From Magicicada septendecula (Eukaryota; Arthropoda; Insecta; Hemiptera; Cicadidae): DNA of 64,000 nt. The notes under the pieces are model-generated. The model was not told where the DNA came from. It saw nothing but the letters and a program-made list of their open reading frames with translations, and did not search any database. The translations under genes were made by a program, and so were the position numbers. The stretch covers positions 144,233,574 through 144,297,573 of the forward strand of contig CM068369.1 of assembly GCA_034769895.1 (NCBI GenBank), read 5' to 3'. Shown here one piece after another: positions 24,876 to 36,989 of the stretch (the stretch's first letter is position 1; each line of letters begins with the position of its first letter).

Positions 24876-26133
24876 ACTTCCATATTACTTCCATATTCCT
24901 TAAGGAATGGAAGTATGGTGATGGCAAAAAAAATCGTGTTCGAGATTATTGCAGATTCTGATTCTACTACACTCAAAACATGAAAAAAGTCGTTTTCCGA
25001 AAAGTGTCTGTGTGTGTGTCTGTGTGTCTGTCTGTCTGTCTGTGTGTCTATGTGTAGATTTTTTTTATGGCAAACGATAACTGCCGCAAATTCAAACAGA
25101 ATCAAATAATTTTTTGCATACAGCCCTGATTTGTAGAGTACTCACGACTATTGTTTTTGGTGAAGATCGGTTGAGGGAAAGGGGTAGTTTACCAGCAACG
25201 GTTTTTTTTTATCAAGGAAAATTTTTTTTTTGGCAAACTATAACAGCCGCAAATTCAAACAGAAACAAATAATGTTTCGTATATAGCCCTCAATTGTAGA
25301 GTTCTCACGATCTGTTGTTTCTGGTAAAGATCGGTTAAGGGAAAGGGGTAGTTTACCTGTAACGTTTTACGTTTTAACAAGGGTATTTCCTATGGCAAAC
25401 GATAACAGCCGCAAATTCAAACAGAATCAAAAGATTATTTGCATACAGCCCTAAATTGTAGAGTTCTCAAGGCCTGTTGTTTTTGGTGAAGATCGGTTAA
25501 GGGGAAGGGGTAGTTTACCGGCAACGTTTTTTTAACAAGGGTATTTTCTATGGCAAACGATAACAGCCGCAAATTCCATCAGAATCAAATACGTTTTCGC
25601 ACACAGCCGTGATTTGTAGAGTACTTAAGACCTATTGTTTTTGGTGAAGATCGGTTAAGGGGAAGGGGTAGTTTACCTGCAACATTTTTTTATCAAGCGT
25701 ATTTTTTATGGCAAACGATAACAGCCGCAAATTCAAACAGAATCAAATAATTTTTGCATACAGCCCTGATTTGTAGAGTACTCACGACCTGTAGTTTTTG
25801 GTGAAGATCGGTTGAGGGAAAGGGGTAGTTTACCAGCAACGGTTTTTTTTATCAAGGAAAATTTTTTTTTTTTTTGGCAAACGATAACAGCCGCAAATTC
25901 AATCAGAATCAAATAATTTTTTGCATACAGCCGTGATTTGTAGAGTACTTAAGACCTATTGTTTTTGGTGAAGATCGGTTAAGGGGAAGGGGTAGTTTAC
26001 CGGCAACCTTTTACGTTTTAACAAGAGTAAAGTACTTGAAAATTCATTTAAACTTTTTGAAACAATGGTAATTGTTAAAAATAAAATAATTTTGTTGCCA
26101 GGCAATAAAATTATAATTTTTTCATTTTAATGT
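24876..26133 (+). repeat. Composite repeat copy A: palindromic head, TGTC microsatellite and six ~160-bp tandem units
   Basis: The head (24876-25055) starts with near-palindromic ACTTCCATATTCCTTAAGG / AATGGAAGT, and ends in a TGTGTGTCTG-type microsatellite. Then come about six tandem copies of a ~160-base unit with conserved words TGGCAAACGATAACAGCCGC, GCATACAGCCCTGA, GGTGAAGATCGGTT and GGGGTAGTTTACC. The last of these words recurs near 25180, 25346, 25507, 25667, 25826 and 25990. A conserved tail runs from about 26010 to 26133. No coding capacity is apparent. Confidence 0.85.
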
Positions 26134-26338
26134 AAATCTGTACATAGTATAAAGTAACGTCGGTCCGTTTTCTCTCTGTGTTTGAAATCGCTAATCTCAG
26201 GAAGTACTGAACGGATTTTATTCAAGTTTTCGCCAATAGAGTGTCTATCGAGGAACATTTATGTGTATAATTAATACATATATGTGGTACATTAGCTTAG
26301 CTATCACGGTTTATGTCAAGTAAGTGGTATAGTTTACA
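26134..26338. other. Unassigned repeat-like sequence
   Basis: Contains phrases (GAAATCGCTAATCTCAGG, TACTGAACGGATTT) of the kind seen in non-autonomous Helitron-like or satellite DNA. It lies between the array tail and the Helitron and has no counterpart at the same place in copy B. Confidence 0.35.
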
Positions 26339-27052
26339 TCTTATATATAAAATGAATGTTTCTTTGTTTGTCCCGTATGCGTTCCTATACCATTCATCCG
26401 ATTGCGATGAAACTTCGGTGAGTTGTGCGCATGTCCGCGAAGGTTTCTTCCACATCTCCTCCTAAACCACTGTATCGATTTCATCCAAACTTGGCACAAA
26501 TATTTTACGCAACGGGAGAACCAACATAGGATAGGTGTTTTTTCGATGGGGTCCTTTTGGGGGTTCTTTGGGGTCTTCCACATCGCCTCCTAAACCACTG
26601 GACCGATTTCAACCAAACTTGGCACAAATATTTTACGCAAAGGGAGAACCAACATAGGACAAGTGTTTTTTTCGATACAATCCTTTGGGGGGTCCTTTGG
26701 GGTCTTCCACGTCTCCACCTAAACCATTGGACCCATTTCAACCAAACTTGGCACAAATATTTTACGCAACGGAAGAACCAACATAGGACAGGTGTTTTTT
26801 TCGATACGATCCTCTGGGGGGTCCTTTGCGGTCTTAAAAAACTATTATATCTGGTTACTATGGCAACCCAATAGAATAGATTCTGTTCTAAATATATTAT
26901 TGCATTAAATTGAAGACCACGCGAACGAAGTTGTGGCCAACAGCTATTTATTTTTAAGAAGCCTACTTTAATTAAACTTTATTATTAATTAAACTAACAT
27001 TTTCATTACGTACAACGTGAAACTCCGTAGCGAAGCACGGGTATTCTGCTAG
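26339..27052 (+). mobile_element. Non-autonomous Helitron with internal tandem repeats
   Basis: Begins TCTTATATATAAAATG after an A and ends …GCACGGGTATTCTGCTAG before a T. A TC 5' end, CTAG 3' end, insertion between A and T, and a small GC hairpin (CCGT…ACGG) about 10 bases before the end are the Helitron signature. The interior has three tandem ~129-bp units (CCTCCTAAACCACTG… GGCACAAATATTTTACGC…) starting near 26451, 26579 and 26709. The long open frames on both strands here (26341-26874) are translations of these repeats, not Rep/helicase. No transposase is encoded. Confidence 0.75.
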
Positions 27053-27134
27053 TCATGTATAAGAGAAAATATATCGTGCGTGGCAGGCAAGCATATCTCA
27101 GTTATGTACTGTTTACGTTTCCATTTTATTATTA

Positions 27135-27297
27135 TCACTACCGCAATAAAAAGGCAGGGAAGACACACACACACACACACACACAATTCGCGTTATTTCT
27201 GGCCTCATTCATGTTTATTTTCTTACATTTGCACGATTTTTAAATGGAAAGTGCCGAACCCATACCAACATAACGCATGCAAGCCGAAAAAGTGTCC
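27135..27297 (+). repeat. Composite repeat module 2, copy A, with CA microsatellite
   Basis: From CAATAAAAAGGCAGG to ATAACGCATGCAAGCCG. The same module occurs at 29660-29815. This copy carries an expanded CA microsatellite (about 27160-27184) where the other has only CACAAACACAC. Confidence 0.75.
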
Positions 27298-27679
27298 AGC
27301 GGGGATAGCGATCTGCTTCCTGTGGATCGCTGGGCAGTGTAACTGCACTTGTTTACAGAGGAACGATTCATAGACAGACTTTTCGTCTTTAGGGAATGAA
27401 CCCTCTGCAAGATGCTGAGGGTCCATGAGTGACTTCGGAGCGCTCCTTCTTTTCCGCGTGTTTGTTCTGTGAAACGTACACTGTAGATTCGCAGATTTAT
27501 TCTAAGCAACGCTCAATAGGAAATGTTGAAAATGTTTGTCCACGGTGAACCCTCATACACACTAAACCTGCTCTGATGTTTTAATTACGGACATCATAAT
27601 ATTAAAACTTTGGAAACTTGAGCACTACTTAATGGAGATCAATCATTAACTTATACAAGCCATTAATTTTATGCATATT
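27298..27679. other. No gene seen
   Basis: Sequence of mixed composition between modules 2 and 3 of copy A. Overlapping open frames on both strands (27223-27509 and others) show no known domain. Confidence 0.35.
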
Positions 27680-27992
27680 TTTTATATATATGTGTACAAC
27701 GTTATCGGCAACAAAGAAGTAGTTTTTGTTAAAATTCCTTCCCGGGACATTTGGCCGTAGTCTAATGTTTTCTACAAAACCAGACGTTTCGGCAATGCCA
27801 TTGACTTCCATCATCAGTGAAAATCGAGTGCGATAACGTGAGGTGGTATATGTTAGTGACCACAGTACTGTGGTTAAGGCTGAAGCAGTAAGTAGAAAGA
27901 AGTAGTTTCCATGGTAATATTAAATTTCGAAAATGATTTTAAAAATAAATCTTAGAATATGGAAGTCATGTATGGTTCTCCATACCGATATT
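27680..27992 (+). repeat. Composite repeat module 3, copy A
   Basis: About 310 bases repeated at 30648-30957, including TTCCTTCCCGGGACATTTGG, TCATCAGTGAAAATCGAGTG and the palindrome GACCACAGTACTGTGGTTAAG. The minus-strand reading yields a short peptide also seen at 30889-30602, but this reflects the repeat and is not evidence of a gene. Confidence 0.8.
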
Positions 27993-28034
27993 TTGTTTAT
28001 TTAACATAAAACTTTAAAAAAATTTTAAATTTAT

Positions 28035-29640
28035 TACTTCCATATTCCTTAAGGAATGGAAGTATGGTGATGGCAAAAAAAATCGTGTTCGAGATTATTG
28101 CAGATTCTGATTGTACTACACTCAAAACATAAAAAAAGTCGTTTTCCGAAAAGTGTCTGTGTGTGTGTCTGTCTGTGTGTCTGTCTGTCTGTCTGTCTAT
28201 AGATTTTTTACTTCCATATTTCCTTAAGGAATGGAAGTATGGTGATGGCAAAAAAAATCGTGTTCGAGATTATTGCAGATTCTGATTGTACTACACTCAA
28301 AACATGAAAAAAAGTCGTTTTCCAAAAAGTGTCTGTGTGTGTGTGTGTCTGTGTGTCTGTGTGTCTGTGTGTCTGTGTGTCTGTGTGTCTGTCTGTGTGT
28401 CTATAGATTTTTTTCTATGGCAAACGATAACTGCCGCAAATTCAAACAGAATCAAATAATTTTTTGCATACAGCCCTGATTTGTAGAGGACTCGCGACCT
28501 ATTGTTTTTGGTGAAGATCGGTTGAGGGAAAGGGGTAGTTTACCTGCAACGGTTTTTTTTTATCAAGGGAAATTTTTTTTTTTTTTGAAAACGATAACAG
28601 CCGCAAATTCAAACAGAATCAAATAATGTTTCGTATACAGCCCTAAATTGTAGAGTTCTCAAGACCTACTTTTTTTGGTGAAGATCGGTTGAGGGGAAGG
28701 GGTAGTTTACCTGCAACGTTTTTTATCAAGCGTATTTTTTTGGCAAACGATAACTGCCGCAAATTCAAACACAATCAAATAATGTTTTGCATACAGCCCT
28801 GAATTGTAGAGTACTCGCGACCTATTGTTTTTGGTGAAGATCGGTTGAGGGGAAGGGGTAGTTTACCAGCACGGTTTTTTTTAACAAGGGAAATTTTTTT
28901 TTTGGCAAACGATAACAGCCGCAAATTCAAACAGACTTAAATAATGTTTCGTATACAGCCCTGAATTGTAGGGTTTCAAGACCTATTGTTTTTGGTGAAG
29001 ATCGGTTAAGGGAAAGGGGTAGTTTACCTGTAACGTTTTATGTTTTAACAAGGGTATTTCTTATGGCAAACGATAACAGCCCCAAATTCAAACAGAATCA
29101 AAAGATTATTTGCATACAGCCCTAAATTGTAGAGTTTTCAAGACCTATTGTTTTTGGTGAAGATCGGTTGAGGGAAAGGGGTAGTTTACTTGCAACGTTT
29201 TTTTAACAAGGGTATTTTTTATGGCAAACGATAACAACCGCAAATTCAAACAGAATCAAATAATGTTTTGCATACAGCCCTGATTTGTAGAGTACTCAAG
29301 ACCTATTGTTTTTGGTGAAGATCGGTTAAGGGGAAGGGGTAGTTTACCTGCACCGTTTTCTTATCAAGCGTATTTTCTATGGCAAACGATAACAGCCGCA
29401 AATTCGAACAGAATCAAATAATTTTTTGCATACATCCCTGAATTGTAGAGGTCTCAAGGACGTTCGATTTTGGTGAAGATCGGTTAAGGGGAAGGGGTAG
29501 TTTACCTGCAACCTTTTACGTTTTAACAAGAGTAAAGTACTTGCAAATTTATTTAAACTTTTTGAAACAATGGTAATTGTTAAAAATAAAATAATTTTGT
29601 TGCCAGGCAATAAAATTAAAATTTTTTAATTTTAATGTAA
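28035..29640 (+). repeat. Composite repeat copy B: duplicated head and seven ~160-bp tandem units
   Basis: Same layout as 24876-26133. The head module (palindrome plus TGTC microsatellite) occurs twice in tandem, at 28035-28208 and from 28210. About seven ~160-base units follow, marked by GGGGTAGTTTACC near 28535, 28700, 28857, 29016, 29180, 29338 and 29497. The same conserved tail runs to about 29640. The head duplication is specific to this copy. Confidence 0.85.
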
Positions 29641-29659
29641 TATAATGTTTTTCATTTAA

Positions 29660-29815
29660 TACGGCAATAAAAAGGCAGGTATGACACAAACACACAATTC
29701 ACGTTATTTCTGGCCTCACTCATGTTATTTTCTTACGTTTGCACGCTTTTTAAATGGAAAGTGCCGAAACCCACACCAACATAACGCGTGCAAGCCGAAA
29801 AAATGGACATCAATT
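29660..29815 (+). repeat. Composite repeat module 2, copy B
   Basis: Counterpart of 27135-27297. Here it follows the array tail directly, with only about 20 bases between, which shows the uninterrupted order that copy A has lost. Confidence 0.7.
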
Positions 29816-30647
29816 TGCTTACTGGCGAAGCTAGTAGTTAATGAATGGGTAGGCAAAAATCTTATCTTAAATTTTTTTTAAGGAATCACTAAAAGGACGG
29901 TGGGTCAAATCGGACGCTGAGGTAGAGTTTGCTGTAACCGAATGGTTCCACAAACAGCCGTAAGAATTTTACTAGCAGGGAATCTACAGGTTAGCGCAAC
30001 AGTGGAACTCATGTCTTAATGTTATTGGAGACTTCTTTTAAAATCGTTGAATAAAAAATGCTTTACAGCTCTATACGTGTGTCTATTGAACAATCCTTGT
30101 ATTAGTCATACACAATAATACAACTGATTAAACTTCAAATTTTTAAACTTGGTTAGTTTCTATATATATGTTTAATGTTACAAATAATTCAAATAACAAT
30201 CTTGATCATCTGTTAGTTCAGCGGAATAACAGTGACACTTTTAATAACCGCATAAAATAAACACTTAGAAACAACACAGGCGCTTTAACTTAACTGTTTG
30301 GACCACAGAAGTGAGGCATGCCTCAACGCTCTATGTGTACAGCGCGGGACAATCCCCCCTCCCTACACTTCCCTATCACACCACTACATTGCTTACATAC
30401 GATGTATACAAAAAACGCTGAGGCAAGTTCAGGTTGCCTCATTCGCTTTAAACGAACTATGCCGAATCTCACCTGTCACCATCTAGCGGTCGCTCAATAA
30501 AGCACGTTTCGGTTTAATAAATTTGACAGTCACAGTAACAATGTATAATCTTTACGTTATGTAGTTCATACGTATTTATAATTTTTATTCTACAGAATTT
30601 GTTAGGGTAGGCATTGCCTCAATTGCCTCCATGTAACTTCGCCACTG
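29816..30647. other. Unassigned insert, possible hAT-type right end
   Basis: This stretch has no counterpart in copy A. It ends …ACTTCGCCACTG at 30647, whose complement CAGTGGCGAAGT resembles hAT termini, followed by ATATATAT, a possible 8-bp target duplication. No matching left end was found. A block near 30300-30480 repeats GAGGCA/TGCCTC words. No transposase is visible. Confidence 0.35.
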
Positions 30648-30957
30648 ATATATATGTGTACAACGTTATCGGCAACAAAGAAGTAGTTTTTGTTAAAATT
30701 CCTTCCCGGGATATTTGGCCGTAGTCCAATGTTTTCTACAAAACCAGACATTTCGGCAATGCCATCGACTTCCATCATCAGTGAAAATCGAGTGCGATAA
30801 CGTGAGGTGGTATACGTTAGTGACCACAGTACTGTGGTTAAGGCTGAAGCAGTAAGTAGAAAGAAGTAGTTTCTATGGTAATATTTCATTTCGAAAATGA
30901 TTTTAAATATAAATCTTAGAATATGGAAGTCATGTATGGTTCTCCATACCGATATTT
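30648..30957 (+). repeat. Composite repeat module 3, copy B
   Basis: Counterpart of 27680-27992 with few differences. It closes the second copy of the composite repeat. Confidence 0.8.
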
Positions 30958-33282
30958 TTATTTTAGTAGTGGTAATGTCGTAATTTTTTGTAATAATATA
31001 TATAATTCAAGTTGCGCATAAATGAAAAAATTGTAATATAATGTTATAATAGAGTGTACTATTCTAAGTGTATTTTAGTGTCTTTTCTTATTTGATTTTT
31101 AATATTTTTTATTTAGTTATTCAAATTATTATCAACAAGACAACTATTTTAGTACTCTTATATTAATGTACTGTTCATCGCTACACAAATTATAATATTG
31201 AATTATATTCAACTGTTACGATATGTTTCAAATGAACGTGGCATGTGTATTAAGATTTCTTGAAAATATATGTGTTTGTGTGTATGATTGGATGTCTGTT
31301 ATCGCTACTTAAATACTAGAAGCAAAATTGAAGACAACTGTATACAAATCTATATTATAATTAAGAGAAACAAAAATATAATAGCGATAATCCACAGCAA
31401 CAAAGTTGTGTAATAATGTAAATATACAATAGTCACTCTCGTTTTATTCAATTAGCTTGAAATGTTGCTAAAACCGTATTGTTGCTAAATATAAGTATAT
31501 TTTCTTTATTGTATCTCATTTAAAACTTGGATGTGCTTATAAGCGATTCTGTACACGAAATCTAAATTAAATTTTCATTTAAAACTACCTTATGAAACGG
31601 AAGATGTTTCCATTTCCCTCGGAGTACAAATACAGCACATTCAATATTTCTCACTGCATTCTGAGGATGTGGGGCGCACATTTATTAGATTTTTACGCGC
31701 TTGGAATTACAATGTAGAGAAAAACATTAAATTTCGGTTGTAAGAAAAGAAACGCTAGTTATAGTCAAATTTAATTTGCATTCAATCTTTTAAACCATTT
31801 CATTCCTTAGCAGAATAATAATGCTTATTGAAAAAATGTGTTTTACCATTCTGTTGTTACTTTGTGTAACACGGTAGACCACCAGTCCCTTTTGTTATGA
31901 ATTAAGAGAGACTGGTGTAAAACTTTGAGAATAAAAATTTACTTTCGAATTAATGAAAAACGACAACAAATGTTTGTAGGACTAAAGTCGATATACAAAC
32001 CGATTACAATGCTAAAACGATTGTTGTCTAATTATTGTTATCTTTTGTAGTACACATTGTTATAGTTACCAGTTGTGCGTACAAAATTACCTTTATAACA
32101 AAGAATGCTTTGGTTACTAAGATATATTATGTTCTAAGTAAATTGGAATATGGAACCTTTGTGCGTAAATAATTGTTATGTGCGTTCGGACACAATGCTT
32201 TACTTTTTGAAACTACTGTTGGCTGTTTTACAACGAATTTCTGAAAACCGTGGTGTTAACTACTTGGCAGTTGTTTAAGTCTTCACAAACTGTGATATGT
32301 TAATTACAACAATTAACTACATGAAGGATGATTTTAATTGACAGTTCCCTGTGTACTTACTAACTGTCTTGAACCATTTTAGTTCTAGAAACAATGAAAA
32401 TAGTTCTTTAAAATAGTGTTTTGAACAACCTAACCGTCGTAGGTTTTGTTCCGCATTCTTAGAAACGTTCAATAATAGCCCTGATACTTTACACGCCCAT
32501 ACACTCACTGTTTTCGTTGCAGTAAATTATATAAATAATTACAGAGCCGTTTGTCATTATTTTGATTTTTGTATAAACCGAACAAATTCTTGGAATTCCA
32601 AATAATTAAGCATTTTTGTATACGCTGTATATAAAAGTATTTGTTGAAAACATAAATTAGAAAAAATACTGGAAATAAGCCAACCATTAGAAAGCCATTC
32701 ATGGTAGATTTAGGAAAACAGTCACTCACACAACATATTTTGATTGTAAAGGACACTGGTGTTTACGAAAGTGGGCTCACGGACACAAACAATAATAAAA
32801 TGCAGACGATTAATAGATTCTCTACTTTCGGACATGGTCAATAAATAACAATAATTCCCCATATTAATGTTAAATTATAGTAAACTATGTTCCTTTAACA
32901 TTGCTGAATTTATCACAACTAAATCTGTGATACCTTACATTAATAATGTCAGTTGCTTTAGTTAACTGTTGTATAGTGGATAAGATGGTAATGAGATCCA
33001 AGAAATTAACCCTGAGGTTAGAAATAAAATGCTAAAGAACTTTTCAAGTAATGGGAAGTAGTGAATACAATAAAGTGCACAGAGGTTAAACGGATAGCTG
33101 CATGTGTTGAATTAATAAGGAATTAAAGTTTTTAAAAAATATATAAAAAATGATTCCTATTACAAAAATGACACAATGTGAGTGGAAAAGTAATACATAA
33201 ACAAATAACGAACAATTTACAACATTTTTAATTATTTTGTCATTTGGCACATGGTAATACGTTGTAAAATAATGACATATTT
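30958..33282. other. No gene or repeat recognised
   Basis: About 2.3 kb of AT-rich DNA. Open frames are short (83 codons at most) and lack domains. Confidence 0.4.
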
Positions 33283-34235
33283 AAACAGAAATAACACTGT
33301 TGCACATCACTACAGTAAAAATTCCCGATTAGCGCTTTCAAGTTTCACACCTTATCATCAGATCGGCAAAAATTTTCTTCTTGTAGTGGAAGATGTGTCT
33401 GACGGATTCTAATAAATTTAACTGCAAAAACCTAAAAAAAAAAGAAAAATAACTCGTAGTTTGCTATTTACTTTACTGTAATCAAGAAAATATAAAGGTT
33501 ATGTTAACAGGTACCTAAAAGTACATGGCCTGTATGAATTTTTAAAACTTTGCCTTAGTGACTATGTGTCTATAAATATTTGCAGAAAATAGAGTAAACT
33601 TATGCACTATATTCATTTTGTCACAGAACTGAATCAAAGGGTATTAATAAAGTGGCATTTTGTTCAACAAAATTTTAGAAAAGCGTCAAATGACCTCGAT
33701 TATACTAGAAGGTTGTTGATACTAAAATGGCGTATGCTTGTAAATAACATCATTACCAATCAGTGGCGGCTGGTGTTTGGGTTACAGCGTTGCACAACCA
33801 CCAATATAGTCTGTAAAATAATATACACAAACATTAAATGGCTAAAAGTGTCATCAATTTCAACGGAAAATGTATTGTTTCTATGCGGCAATGTTCACAC
33901 ACAATTCACACGTTTCTGGCTGTTAACTTACTGGCGGGTTCAGTCACCTGTGTCAGTCTTTTTACATTTATTTCTAGTACACTCTGTGTGTGGAGAATAC
34001 ACTTTTGTATATATAGAATACATACTGTGTGTATAAAATACCTTACCAAAAGGTAAGGGCGTTTACCTCAGGGCTTGTTTACGAAAATGTGTACGCGCTG
34101 TAGGGCAGGTAAAGGTGTAAAGGAATTGTCTCGTTCCATTATTGTATATTGCCGATCTGATAATAAGGTGTGACACTTGAAAGCGCTAATCGGGAATTTT
34201 TACTATAGTGGTGAGCAACAGTATTATTTCTGTTT
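33283..34235. mobile_element. Non-autonomous DNA transposon with ~79-bp terminal inverted repeats
   Basis: The left end (33283 to about 33368, starting AAACAGAAATAACACTGTTG) is the near-exact reverse complement of the right end (about 34150-34235), with scattered mismatches. A shared internal phrase is ATTCCCGATTAGCGCTTTCA. The ~780-base interior holds no transposase; a 144-codon open frame (33602-34036) resembles nothing known. The outermost bases, and so the target duplication, could not be fixed; a TTAA lies at the left edge but not at the right. Superfamily unassigned. Confidence 0.7.
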
Positions 34236-36765
34236 TGGATTATAACCACTAACACAACTTTATTGATTAAATAAGATACTTCGTAACACACCTGGTAGCT
34301 TCACATAATTAATTTAATTTATTTGTCGAGCTGGCAGTTGTTTCAGCTACAAAGGCTATTTTCAGAGAGCTGGAAAATAAGTGTGTGTATTGTAATAATG
34401 TGTTAACAATAGATGATGGAAGGTGGAGTGTAAAGGTGGTGAGCGATTGGAAAGGTCAATCAAGTGGAAAACGCAGGTGGAAAATAAATACGATATATCA
34501 AAATTAATTTACATTATTGTTTTTATTTTATGAATGAGATAATTTTTATGTCTGAAAACTTTCTTGTTTTCTAATATTTAAGTATTTCTACCGTATTCTT
34601 TTTATTTACATCTGTTATCTAGTATTTATAGTTTTATAAAGCTAAAAATAGATTATAGTCTAAAAGGTGCTAACTGAAATCCAGACTTGATAATTTTTTA
34701 TATTCATTATTTTCTAAAGTTTAATTCACATACGCACAGCCTAGTACAAATTACCATACCTATTATCACACGCCATATATTAAAATTAAACGGATAATTG
34801 AATTAACATTTTTATTGTAAAATATAATCATAAGTATTATCACAGTTACCTATTATTTTTTATACTTTTTGAAAATAAAACAGATGGTTGAAAAAATCAT
34901 TGTAGTTTAATAACACAATTAAGGTTTTAGAACTACTATAAAAGCGTAATTTGTATTTTTTTATATTTGAAATAACCTACATTAATTATTTGCATAACAT
35001 GAATATGATCAAGTGTCATTGAGCAGTACGTGTTCCGAATCACCCAAGCAGTTCTCAAATCTGTACAATTCTAATAAAGTTAGAAGTAGATATAGATTTG
35101 TTACGCTGAGTGATACAATCATCACTAACAGACACAAAAGATGCCTGAATTAGTTTGCACTTATTGGTATTAGTATCGTATTAAACGATATCAACTTGAT
35201 CCCACAGAATTAATACGACAGACGGTAATCAATACAGTATGATAGTTGGAAACCTATAACGTATAAATTTAATAGCATAACGAATTTTGATTGGTTATTG
35301 CCGTTTTCAAACAACACGTGCTTGCGAATTTCTAACAAAACGTTTATATAAACTGACAAAGTTAAATAATAGGTTTATTGAATACTAATTTCAACAGGAT
35401 TCAATAAATTGTTTCGGATGTTAGATATTTGGAATCAAAAATTACAATAACACACCACTTGCTTTGCACTTAAATTGGAATTTGTAATTATTTCTTATAA
35501 ATACCAAATCATTATAGAACATTTTTGTTAAAACAGAAGTGAAAACAGTTTAGCTACATTGTTATTGAAATTGAGCTAATGTTTACTGTAATCGTTTACT
35601 TTTGCAGCCAAATTTTGAAACCCTTGTGTACATGTGGATTACAAATTTGGGGCTTTGCAAGTAATTTAATTCTAGTATGGGAATAAACAATGTATATCGA
35701 CTTCCACAGAATGACAATATTCACACGTACTTTTATGTGAACATGATCGGCGAATTTATCAAGAAATGTGCTAAGAGACACGAAAAAACGTTATCAGCAC
35801 TCTAATGAGGAAGCTATCCTTCTACCTCATAATGCTATTAACGTTCACAAACACTTCGAACTGTATTTACTTAAACCTTAATTTGTTTTATTGTTTGTAC
35901 ACTATAAAAAATCCACACATTGATAACAAGTTTACTAATAATGTTTGTATTACATAATTACATTTGTTAATTATAATAGATATTTATACCTGCTAATTAT
36001 TTAAGAACTTCCGGAGATTGTCCTAGATAAATATTTTTAAACATATTTTAACCGTAGCTCCCATGAGAGAACATAATTTTTTCTTTACAATTTTATGCTC
36101 TAATTTATGTGGTACTGATAATTAAAATGGCTTTTTAATTTTCTACAATACCACTAATAAGAACATGAGACCATAAATACTTACAGATGAAATACAGATT
36201 ACTTAATAAACGTAAAGATTACTTTAGGCGTATTTCATTTCATAACAAACTTATTTTAAATACTGGTGGAATAAAATCGGTATCAATTGTAAACTAAAAT
36301 GACCAAGTAATATTATTTTACAGTTTTCCGCTTCATAGCTTGTACTTTGCTTTTAGGATTGTCTACTTGAGTTTTGCTATTAATTCGTCAAGAAACAATC
36401 CGTATTTTCTAAAGATGTGACCTTGATTGATGGCTACAGCTTAACTAACAAGTAGGCCTATCTGAATCTAAAACTTTGTTAGTGAGATGGGCCTACTACA
36501 GTCCTAATCAATTGTTTAAATACATTAACAATATGATAGGCCACTAATTACGTCAGAACAATTACCTACGGTATGCGTTAAAGCAATTTTTTGTGCTACT
36601 TGTGCTATGCTAATTTGTGCTTGGCGAAGTTTTAACAATTATATGGCAAGAAAATATAAATTAATCTATTAGTTGTTCGATGATGTTTGCTATCTATACG
36701 AATGATATTTACTTGTAATAATTTTAGTTACAACATTTCATCATTTTTATTTTTTATTTAAAGCA
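34236..36765. other. No gene or repeat recognised
   Basis: About 2.5 kb of AT-rich DNA with only short, domain-free open frames. It could be old decayed repeats, or intron or intergenic DNA. Confidence 0.4.
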
Positions 36766-36842
36766 TATAAGAAGACCAAGAGCAAGATGGGGAGATGATA
36801 TACTTTGAAGACGGAACAGGCGATGTGCCTATTTCGTGGTTT

Positions 36843-36873
<31 letters not shown>

Positions 36874-36989
36874 AAGAAGAAGAAGAAGAAGAAGAAGAAG
36901 AAGAAGAAGAAGAAGAAGAAGAAGAAGAAGAAGAAGAAGAAGAAGAAGAAGAAGAAGAAGAAGAAGAAGAAGAAGAAGAAGAAGAAGAA
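36766..36989 (+). pseudogene. LINE 3' remnant with expanded AAG tail
   Basis: Bases 36771-36806 read RRPRARWGDDIL, a block found near the end of many non-LTR polyproteins just before a Trp-rich end. A stop and a few codons later an AAG tract runs from 36844 to 36989, about 48 repeats. The fragment at 22288 also ends in AAG repeats, so this looks like a LINE tail that expanded into a microsatellite. The poly-Phe and poly-Lys open frames across it are artefacts. Confidence 0.6.

Noticed and set aside
25008-25055. CRISPR-like or clustered regular repeats in the ~160-bp arrays
   Set aside because: Units are directly adjacent with no unique spacers, in a eukaryotic repeat; it is a minisatellite.
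26341-26874. Overlapping ~80-105-codon open frames on both strands
   Set aside because: They follow the 129-bp tandem repeats of the Helitron and have no Rep or helicase motif.
33602-34036. 144-codon open frame within the inverted-repeat element
   Set aside because: No motif of any transposase family and no ATG-context or domain support; likely chance.
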